DNA from: Panopea generosa | Lineage: Eukaryota > Mollusca > Bivalvia > Adapedonta > Hiatellidae | Assembly: GCA_029582155.1 (NCBI GenBank) | Contig: CM055896.1 | Location: forward strand, 27,266,184-27,330,183 | Direction of reading: 5' to 3' | Length of the DNA: 64,000 nucleotides | Part shown: positions 55,501 through 64,000 of the stretch, one piece after another | Numbering within the stretch: the stretch's first letter is position 1 | How the letters are laid out: the number at the start of each line of letters is the position of its first letter | Position numbers and translations under genes: made by a program | The notes under the pieces: model-generated | The model's input: only the letters and a program-made list of their open reading frames with translations | What the model was told of the DNA's origin: nothing | Database searches by the model: none

Positions 55501-56497
55501 CTTAATTTGTATTTTAATAATAACTTTTAGATACCATGTCGTTTTCACACCTTATGTTTTGGCATTTACCTCTTGTTTTTATTGTTAATTGGATTATCAC
55601 ACCTGTTTAAACAGCCTGCAATTATAAGATTGTGAACGTTTGCTATATCAATTTCGCAATATTTTGGAAGAGAATATAAAATTACAAATTAAATTTCAGA
55701 AATCAGCTGAGCTATATGTTATTAGCACATTTTAAAGAGCTTCCCACTGGATAATATACACTAAGTCTATATATATGTCGCATATGGTCATCTTCGTACT
55801 GAAATCATCAGAAATTGTATGCTTGGGTAGTAGTACGCCAAGGCATTGGTACGCTTCATTCTGCAATCTTAAGTCCTACCCCAAAGTATTAAGGCGTTTT
55901 GCACGTGATGTCACCAGAAGCTTGACACTGAAGCAATGTGAAATCACATATTAGGAAAACTAAAAACAACGCTGCCCACAAAACATATCGCATTACTCCA
56001 CTCACTTATTCCGCAGAAGAAAACAATGTTTATGGTTAAGTCCTTCAATTCAGAATAGTTTTCGCGTTTAATTGTCTTCCTTCGATGTTCACTAATGTAC
56101 TGTTTATCTATCTATCAATTGTTTACGTGAATAAGTGTATATACAAAAGAGCATCAGAAGAGAGCAGTCACTAACGACACAATAAATTTTTCGCGAGAAC
56201 TAGAACCGAAGTGCAGCTATGACGTCACTGAAAACCTCCAACATTAAAGAGCTTTAAAATGGCGGCGCCCATGATATATAGGAAACACTTGAAATCATGA
56301 TATTTAATATCGTTTTTCTCACTTGATAAATTTCGTTCAATTAAAATTTGTGGATTTTTGTGTTAGTTACATATCTATTTAACGATAAATGGCTATTTAT
56401 ATTCTGACATGCGGTACCCTTTAAGATTGTTAAAACCTAATACAACAGAATGCACTCAATTTATAGTCTGCTTGAGCGATTTACAATAACGTCGGTC

Positions 56498-56499
<2 letters not shown>

Positions 56500-56535
<36 letters not shown>
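56500..56535. repeat. (AT)n microsatellite
   Basis: AT dinucleotide run with minor interruption at its right end. Confidence 0.9.
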
Positions 56536-56539
<4 letters not shown>

Positions 56540-57102
56540 ATATTCTATTCGAGGGTACAGAAATTTGTTTATTGTATTCACTTTTCTATAAAACATTCAT
56601 TTGTAATTGCGTAAATTATTTATGTATTAACTCATCTGCATTCAAATAGTTAAAATACATCACAACGTGCATCGTTATTGGCATGTACGTTCGCGCTTTG
56701 TTTAAATCAGTCAATGTTCTCATAATCATTACAGTTGTGAGGTCCATGGTGGCGAGGTTATATGGCCATTTTCACAGTCTAGTACATGTTCTACTAAGTA
56801 GTTCTTCACCAGTATTTGCCTTTTATCATTATTATTATTAAGGCGTTATTGTACAAACACAATAGTATTAAGTGATGTTTAAAACACTCAGTGGTGAGTG
56901 GTGGATGTTTGTGGAGGGATATAATGTCTCTACTCCTCTGAATCCACTAGTGAAATTATTTTGATATCATTTAAAATATTAATGTAGTCACAGAGGTGTA
57001 TATGTATATGCTTAACATGTTAAGCAACCTTGTGTTCTTGTGTATGTCACTGACGACATCGAATAATATATACTACTTATATACAACTTTCCTAATTAAA
57101 TG

Positions 57103-57129
57103 CCCCCCCCCCCCCCCCCCCCCCCCCCC
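57103..57129 (+). repeat. poly(C) tract
   Basis: 27 consecutive C followed by a short CA run. Such tracts are length-unstable and error-prone in sequencing. Confidence 0.9.
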
Positions 57130-57396
57130 ACACACACTCTTTCTTGAGCGGGTCTTCTCCTAGAGTGGCTAATATGACAACATTTTTGAAACAGTATATA
57201 AAAAGTCTTGCCTTAACGTATACCAGAAGTATGATAATTATGCTTTTTATAATTGTGTGTGATTTACCCGATGAAGACCATAATTTTTAATGAAAGGCGC
57301 TGAACATAACACTTATTATCCTTATGTTTTGTATGCATTTTCTTCAAACGATCATTTAATATAAAACATTGAACATAACAAAAAAAGTATACTTAC

Positions 57397-57460
57397 ACGT
57401 AGATTGAAATAGAAACCATAGAATAAGCAGGGTGAAAATTAAAACGTTTGTTTTATCCAT
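57397..57460 (-). CDS. Signal-peptide exon, alternative 3 (distal)
   Basis: The ATG at 57460-57458 opens a 64-base exon encoding 21 residues (MDKTNVLIFTLLILWFLFQS), a strong signal peptide, phase 1, donor ACGT|GTAAGT. Exon, intron and upstream DNA match the exon at 1122. No lectin or EGF exon lies between it and 51.8 kb, so it is either a distal alternative first exon of the main gene or the only surviving piece of a lost paralogue. Confidence 0.6.
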
Positions 57461-57564
57461 AATGATGTGTAAGTGTAAAGGCCTCCTTATATGACACACA
57501 AGTAACACCTGATACCATATTGTCATACTTTTCTAACGAAAATTATCGTTACACCAATCTAGAA

Positions 57565-57570
57565 GGAAGT
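57565..57570 (+). promoter_or_regulatory. GGAAGT box upstream of exon at 57460
   Basis: Lies 104 bases upstream of the ATG, within AGAAGGAAGTAAAG, the same longer phrase as at 1.22 kb. Confidence 0.4.
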
Positions 57571-58139
57571 AAAGTTTAACAAATGTTTATTTGAGGCAAG
57601 TATATCTGTTTTTGTGTATTTGCATTCTCAAAATACAATGAGAACAACAACACACACAATCTATCACGGCAAGTGATATAATAGTCAATGAATTAATATC
57701 AATGTATCCGTTTGTAACACAATAACTTATTAATAATTGAAAGTAATACTATCATTTTCTTGTTAAAAAAGTGTTTTTTTTTAATTCACAGAATTTTCGT
57801 GTTTTTATTTTATGAAAATCTATCAAGTTTTCAAAAAGTAACATTTTTTTTCTATTTATAGATCAAATATTTTTGTGTAAAGTAGGTGCTTGTGTATGAG
57901 TCTGAGTAAATGTGGACTTGCGTTTGTATATGAGTGTAGCGTAGGTGCTTGTGTAAGTGTGTTTGTGTGTCCGCCTGTGTGTACGTGTGTACGTGTGTAC
58001 GTTAAACGTACGTGCGTTTGTAGGTTAGTATATGTAGCATGCGCGTGAATGCATGTGTGTGCATATATGTGAAATAAAACTAGAAGTAGTAGAGGCAGTA
58101 GCAAACACAAAAGAAGCATTTATAATCATGTAGTGTACT

Positions 58140-58342
58140 CAGTGATATAAATAACAACAGCAGCAGTAGCAGCAGCAGTAGCATTAGAAGTAGTAGTAGT
58201 TGTAGTAATAGTGGTGGTAAAAGTAGGAGTAAAAGTAGTAAAAGTAGTAGTAGTAGTAGAAGTAGTAGTAGTAGAAGTAGCAGCAGTAGTAGTAGCAGTA
58301 GTAGTAGTAGTAGCAGCAGCAGCAGTAGTAGTAGTAGTAGTA

Positions 58343-58381
<39 letters not shown>

Positions 58382-58920
58382 CTAATATAAGTAGTAGAGT
58401 AGTAGTGGTAGTAATTGTAGAGGTGGTGGTGACAGAAATGGTAGTAGTTGTAGTTGAGGTAGTAGTGGTAGTAGTATCAGTAGTAGTAGCAATAGTGTCG
58501 TCGGAAGTAGTAGTAGTGGTGGTGGCTGTGGTTGTGGTAGTAGAAGTAGTAGTAGAAATAGTGGTGGTTGGTGACAGTAGTAATGGTGGTAGTGGTGGTG
58601 GTGGCGGTAGCATTGGTAGTAGTAGTAGTAATAGAAGTAGTAATTGTGGTGGCGGTGGTAGTAGAAGTAGAGGTAGTAGTAGTAGTAGTGGTGGTGGTAG
58701 TAATAGTAGTAGTAGTAGTGTTGGTGGTGTAAGTAGCAGTTGTAGTAATAGTAGAAGTAGTAGTAGTAGTAATATTAGTAGTAGTTATGGTAGTAGAAGT
58801 AAAAGTAGTAGTAGTAGTAGTAGTATTGGTGGTTGTGGTATTGGTGGTAGTAGTAGTAATAGCTGTTGTAGTATTAGTAGTAGTTGTAGTACTATCAGTA
58901 GTAGTAGCGGTGGTACAATG
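58140..58920 (+). repeat. AGT/GGT trinucleotide tract
   Basis: About 780 bases of AGT, AGC and GGT triplets on the plus strand. Long open frames on both strands (poly-Ser/Gly/Val and poly-Leu/Thr) are produced by the repeat and are not genes. Confidence 0.9.
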
Positions 58921-58924
58921 TAAG

Positions 58925-60440
58925 CCATATGCATAGCACAGTGTTAGAGAAGTAATCAATTTGGGTCCGACCGAATAACATTGTACTTGTGAACATTTGA
59001 CAATCAATAATATAAACAATGTTTAAATCAGTTTTATTTTTAAATTCTGTATGATTTTATCTCAATTTTGTGTGTGATATTAGCTTTTGTGCCATACGTG
59101 CAAGTTACCCAAAGGTGAACCAACGTCACACACATCCTCCAAGTATCATGTTTATTCAGCTTGTTGGGGTCACTTCGGTAGTTTCTAAATCAATATATTC
59201 ATAGTTAATGCTTCTTTTAAAAAAATTATGAAGCCCACCGAACCGTGACAGTCAGAAACAGTACAAAAAAACGTTAAATGGAATAGAAAGTACGCACCTT
59301 CGTATCGTTTTCCGTGCGGATACAGATAACGAAATTACGTTGAAAAGGTCCCAAAGACACTGTTAAACTGCTTTTTGATAACGCATGTGGTATCGATAGA
59401 CGGGAAAAAAGTTTGATAACTTTATATTATAATTTTGCTGAATATAGCGCAATTTTCGCCTCGTTATTTTTTTATATATAACGACATTTGATAATTTAAC
59501 AGACAGTGTTTAAGAAGCAATTCTGCAATGTGTTTGTGAGGCAATTTGGCTCCGTTACAGTTAGTTTACCAGAGACTATGTACATCAACCAGCAATGTGG
59601 AGAGAGAAGTATTTCAAAATTTCGGTATTCGTAGAATATTTTCAGCTCTAATGAGACTTTGATTCCGTCATTCTGTTGGCACAATGTTATTACTTCATTC
59701 ATAAATTCATGTTACATCGGGCATTAATTAAAAACTGACCCGGTTATAGGAAGCGGTTAATTAATATAATATTTTTTTATATTGTTGAATATATTTTAAA
59801 GTAAAAAGCAAGTTCTGTTCGTAAACCAATAAAGTCGGTAATTGTTTTATTGATTCTTTGCAACTGAGGTTACGGAATACAAGATCACGTTTAATCACGT
59901 AGTCATACTTACAATGCTAGTGGTTAAACATACGTCTCTACTCTCGACCACAATGTCAACCGACTGATGACACGGATTGCACATTGTGTATCTGCTATTT
60001 GGCTCACTGACGTATGTTTTCATTAAATATGTTGCGTTGCAGACGTTTGTTGCATGTCATTAATTTACTTGTATGAGATGTAATCAAAGTTCAAGTTTAG
60101 TTTTTATTCAACAAATTGCAAAAGCCGATAAAGCCAGTGAGGACCCGCTACATAATACACAATTACGACAAACAGTGTTTATACTTCTCCGAAATGTTGT
60201 GGTAAAATATTACTTGAACTTATCTTAAAGACGAGTATATTACTCGTAAAGCAATTGTTGGAACTATTAACAAAAGACGAAAACAATCTGTATTTACATA
60301 TCCACAGATGTAGTATACATAAACAAACAAAACATGTGCTACATGCATAATACTTTGTTTATTTTTTTAGCATTAGATACGTTACGTTGGTTGTCCATGT
60401 TATGTAACATTGTCGAAACGGGACACATGACCAACACATG
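58925..60440. other. Intergenic, nothing recognised
   Basis: AT-rich sequence with short open frames only; no domain or repeat relationship to the rest of the window was seen. Confidence 0.5.
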
Positions 60441-60449
60441 GTCACATAT

Positions 60450-60575
60450 TACTTAAACGAGTACTAGTATTCTAATAGGTAGTAAAGTATAGCCATTACA
60501 AATCGAATCCGCTGCCTCTACCGTGGGCGGCGTCAACACTCTATCCACTGCACTACCGTAATACGGAGTCATTTT
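60450..60575 (-). repeat. SINE family 1 head (fragment)
   Basis: Minus strand GTAGTGCAGTGGATAGAGTG (A-box-like) followed by a GGATTCGATTTG B-box-like motif. The tail is missing. Confidence 0.5.
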
Positions 60576-60894
60576 CATGACATTGCAATTTCGCATTGTT
60601 TTTCCAGTACGAAAATGAAAAAGCATTTCGTTCACTCGAAAGTATTAACCAATAACACGACATTCAATATTCTAGTCATGTGTGGTTCGTTCGGATCTCG
60701 CAATCATGATAAACGAACGCCTTTGGATTATAATAATTGCCAGTTACACTCTCTGGATATCGGTGAATGGTTTTCCATAGTAAACACTTTTTGAATGAGA
60801 TACGACGATGATAAACTTTTAAATAATCTGGCAAGTTGGAATAAGAATGTATAAAAGCAAGCCAAAGTACATGACCTGGAAATGTTGGAAATAT

Positions 60895-61070
60895 AGTCAG
60901 AATGAACCGTAGTGTGGCGAATACAGAGTTGGCCACTCAGGTCATGATCCCCAGCTCGACCCAGTGTCTCATAAAACAACAATCAGTACCGAGGAAGCGG
61001 ACTCGAGACCGATATAAGATTTGGACTTTCTTCACAATCGAGTTAAAGTAAATTAGTATAAACTAAACTA
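60895..61070 (+). repeat. SINE family 1, copy e
   Basis: Degenerate head with CATGATCCCCAGCTCGACC, then the best-preserved tail: GAAGCGGACTCGAGACCGAT and TTCACAATCGAGTTAAAGTA. Confidence 0.6.
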
Positions 61071-61079
61071 AAGGATGAC

Positions 61080-62440
61080 AAACTTGACCCATGCCGTATC
61101 ATTGATGACGTATCGAAATAACATCACGTTATTTACCTCAGTTAGTATAGTGTCTTTTAGAAGGCCATCCAAACACAGGGAAAACATTTTGATGGCAAAT
61201 TTGAGTAGAATTTGGCATCCATGCTTAATGTCTTCCTTGGTATGTATACAAACCTGTGAGGGTGGATGCCACTCATGAAATCACCTCATAATCTCAAAAT
61301 TAGGTCAAAGGTCAACTGGGTGCTGTTATTGATATTTAGAACTGTCTTGTTTAAATAATTATCTATTTATTGGACTGAAAACAATAGAAATAGGTTTCTT
61401 GTAAGCCACTTCTAGGAATATGAATAAAATATGTTAAAAATTGTGTTGTCAAACTGAGGTCAAAGCTCAAAAGTGTGCAGAATTGAAGAATTTTGAATTT
61501 TTGAGTCAAATGCAAGATTCCAATACATAAAAACAGGCAATTATTTTTTTATTAAATGAAGTGAATACATAAACAAACCTTATGATAAATTAAGTATATC
61601 AAAACTAAAGACATAGCTTTATGAGGTCACAACAGAGGTCGGACAAAATTTATAGCGATATAGAAATAGTTAATATTCTCTAATATTGCCCAACAAAGAA
61701 AGCTAATGATTTGTAGTCATTTTAATATACACTAGTGTACTAGTTTATAAATTGCTACATAATAAAGACATTTATTAGGATACAGAAAGCAACTTTTCGA
61801 ATAGCACGCATTCCAAAAAGCCTGAATCATAACGTGACCACAAATGATTATGACATTGTACCATTGCAGTGAAGAATTAGGAAGGTCATCAAGTTAAAAT
61901 CACTTTCCAAGACATTCAAATTTCCAGCTTAGTGATAGAGCTTCTAGATCTTACAACCCTAGCAAGTGGCAAAGGTACCAGGGACAACTTGTGTTTCAGT
62001 ACAGAACCAATGTCTACATTTCTGCTAGCATTTGCAGCAGACAAAAATATGTTTAAACGTTTAAATGTTTAAAAGACTCTGAAGTAGTTTTCTGTCATCT
62101 TTAACAACCTGAACTTTCTGCTTGTTTAGAACATTAAAAATCAAGGCAAATGGTTTGTGTTTTTTTTCTTCAAATGACCATACGCAGAAAATGTCAGAAG
62201 TATCCATCTGTTCGATCAAAATTTGAACAAGATCAATTCATGAAGGCAGATAGTCATAACTGGTGTAGGTGTGGTCTTCCTCTGCATCACTTTCTCCTTG
62301 TAGGTACTTCTCTGACACATCCGACCGATTGAGTTGCCAAAGTGATACAGATTTTGGCTTGGTTATTTTGTGTGCTTCCTATTTTCCCATGGTTCATTAT
62401 AAAATCTTGTTCATCAATCTTGTTGCTTGGTCAGTGTTTA
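61080..62440. other. Non-coding DNA beside the coding relic
   Basis: No intact gene. It may include the remaining, unrecognised flank of the element to the right, since base composition and lack of SINEs continue across it. Confidence 0.3.
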
Positions 62441-62449
62441 GTAATTGTA

Positions 62450-64000
62450 GCTTCTTTTAACTGTAAAAATTCCATCTGTAAATTCCTGATACACATCTAG
62501 GGCTGTCTTTTCGAAATACTTCATATCATCTAGTAAATAGGTCAGCACTGAGCATAATTCCAATGGTATAGAATGTCAACCATAGTAACATAACAGCAAA
62601 TGCCCCTAGATTGAGTTCCCAGGCGCCCTCTTTTTCCGCTCTGATGAAGTCTAACAAAATTTCAACCATGCTTTTGCACGTCATCCAAAACTCATCCGTA
62701 TACAATTCACCAAACTCCTTGTAATAAGCAATTAAACTGCTCGAGCGTATTGTCTAAATCATCTATTTAATTGCTTTCTGTATATTCTCTTGGAAACCTT
62801 TTCATTTTTATAGAGAATGCATCAGCAACATTTTTTACGGCATTATCAAAAGAATTAAGCTTAGCAGCAATAGTTATATGTGCCCACCACAATATGAAGA
62901 TACATCAATGCAGTCTCAATAATGCTTCATAGGCTTCATTGCTTTGCAATATGTCCTTTCGCTCTTAAATGTTTTCGGTTGTGTTTGGTGGATATATTCC
63001 TGCCTCAATTCACACATCATCTAAACCAGCCTTTTATACATACTTGTCAAGTTGCTTTCAGAAAATTGAAACATCAATGGAAACCCCTAGCCTGAATATG
63101 GCATTCTTGAATTGGTGTTGATTGCCTCATACAAGTTATTTCTTTTTATAATAGAGTAGCTAATCTGCTGTGATAACGGTGTTGCTTGAACAATATGACT
63201 TGAAATTGCTTCAAATATATTGATAATAATTGTAAATGTGTTCAATTCATCTACATAGGCTTGTAATATTGGATGCAATCCCATAGTAGGTTATTGACAG
63301 ATTATCTGGTCTGTTTAATTCATTGTAAGCTCTTCAAGTCAGAACTGTTTGCACATCATTTTGACTGTCTTGCTAAAATCCATTAAAATATTCTGAATAT
63401 ATGCTGTTCAACGTGTTTCGTTACTGTTTGTGTACCAACTACTTCCATTTATGTCATAAGGTCCATGCACTAGATATGGCCTACCATCATGAGGCAACAC
63501 TACTTTATCTAACTGGATAGTTTTCATAATATCAGCTGAAGCAAGTCTGGTATTAGTATCCGCATGATTTTCTCTAGCGACTGACCACCATATTGTGCTG
63601 TGAAATACATGTATGTTTCTCTCATCTAACGTTGCTTCAATGACATCAACATTATCACAGGAGTAATGAGCAAATGTATGATTTCTTATATTTTCATGAA
63701 CGTGAACAGATCATATTCATTTTTGATATGCCTCTCAAGACTATTTGAAACTAAATTGTCAACTCTGCGGATCATATTAATTTTAACAGTGTTGTTGACA
63801 GCATGATAAAGACTGGCTATCATTTCAGAACGAGTTGCCTTATGCAGAGCATGTCCAAGGCCAACATTTGTCTTGAGATTTTGTATGCCGTTAGATACAC
63901 CAAATACTATAGCTTCTGCTTAAGTACAAACTTTACAGTTCTTTGCATACTTTCTGACTTCAGCATTGCTGTCTAGAATAATCGACATACGACCAAATAG
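62450..64000 (-). pseudogene. Decayed coding relic of a repetitive, transposon-like protein family (partial)
   Basis: Read on the minus strand from the right edge, long protein-like stretches alternate between frames: EVRKYAKNCKVC, NVGLGHALHKATRSEMIASL, FAHYSCDNVDVIEATLDERN, LPHDGRPYLVHGPYD, and near 62720-62490 KEFGELYTDEFWMTCKSMVE, LDFIRAEKEGAWELNL and ALDVYQEFTDG. Internal stops and at least two frame changes show it is dead. The phrases FIRAE, WELNL/WxLHL and VYQEF, and a Asp-Asn-x-Asp motif, recall a multi-copy protein family of unknown function common in mollusc and cnidarian genomes, probably transposon-borne; this is recollection, not a search result. The 5' end lies outside the window. 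Confidence 0.5.

Larger units (their letters stand above)
53462..56420 (+). mobile_element. TTAA-flanked DNA transposon with P2X7-like relic
   Basis: TTAA occurs at both outer edges (53458-53461 and 56421-56424). The termini AGGGGAACGCAACC and, inverted, AGGGTACCGCATGTC are related. A subterminal inverted repeat is clearer: TGACGTCATAACTGCACTTC near 53639 versus, inverted, TGACGTCATAGCTGCACTTC near 56230. Inside, the plus strand from about 53746 reads MYFSNGEGLVAYNFEPE, then a cysteine cluster (FCSCENC, CCRC) and near 54680 NVYRHIA, resembling the P2X7-like zinc domain carried by some invertebrate mobile elements. Stops interrupt it. TTAA target sites fit Kolobok or piggyBac classes; Kolobok is favoured by the termini but not proven. 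Confidence 0.6.

Noticed and set aside
58080-59019. Long poly-Leu, poly-Thr and Ser/Gly-rich open frames on both strands
   Set aside because: Produced by the AGT triplet tract in every frame; no domain content.

Overview
This is AT-rich eukaryotic genomic DNA with long introns, many tRNA-derived SINE-like repeats, satellites and decayed transposons. No prokaryotic-style operon is present. The identifiable genes are built from F-type lectin (fucolectin/FTP, F5/8C-like fold) half-domain exons and EGF-like exons. Together these point to an invertebrate, most likely a bivalve mollusc; the species cannot be fixed from the sequence alone.

Main gene (minus strand, about 50.1 kb down to 13.5 kb, or starting at 51.8 or 57.5 kb). 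Reading splice sites by eye gives one multi-exon gene in which every internal coding exon starts and ends in phase 1 and has a length divisible by 3. The order is: signal-peptide exon; an EGF-like exon; two tandem F-type lectin domains, each split over two exons; a string of 8 to 9 EGF-like exons; and a final exon with one transmembrane helix and a short basic tail. The predicted product is a type I cell-surface receptor of roughly 760-805 residues with a sugar-binding lectin head on an EGF stalk. This resembles the scavenger/MEGF-like and lectin-EGF receptors expanded in bivalves. Three signal-peptide exons (50.1, 51.8, 57.5 kb) lie upstream, all ending in the same phase, and a fourth homologous one at 1.1 kb begins the next tandem paralogue, which runs out of the window. 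All four have a GGAAGT hexamer (plus strand) 103-104 bases upstream of the ATG.

The stalk is growing by duplication: 16.55-24.58 kb and 24.59-33.04 kb are near-identical direct repeats of about 8.0 and 8.4 kb, each carrying two EGF exons, so the duplication adds an EGF pair in frame. An older A-type EGF exon at 33.9 kb and a B-type exon at 15.1 kb with a destroyed splice acceptor suggest earlier rounds.

Region by region: 0-1.2 kb, first exon of the next paralogue; 2.5-4.8 kb, dead DIRS/tyrosine-recombinase-type retroelement; 5-13.5 kb, intergenic with SINE-like repeats, a pentanucleotide satellite and a decayed lectin half-exon at 9 kb; 13.5-50.1 kb, the receptor gene, with an 86-bp satellite (41.7-44.1 kb) inside the intron that splits lectin domain 1 and a mariner remnant at 34.2-35.2 kb; 50-57.5 kb, alternative first exons, an 85-bp satellite and a TTAA-flanked DNA transposon (53.46-56.42 kb); 58.1-58.9 kb, an AGT-type trinucleotide tract; 62.4-64 kb, a decayed minus-strand coding relic of a repetitive, transposon-like protein family. 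Exon coordinates were derived by hand from splice consensus, phase and homology between exons; no transcript evidence was available.
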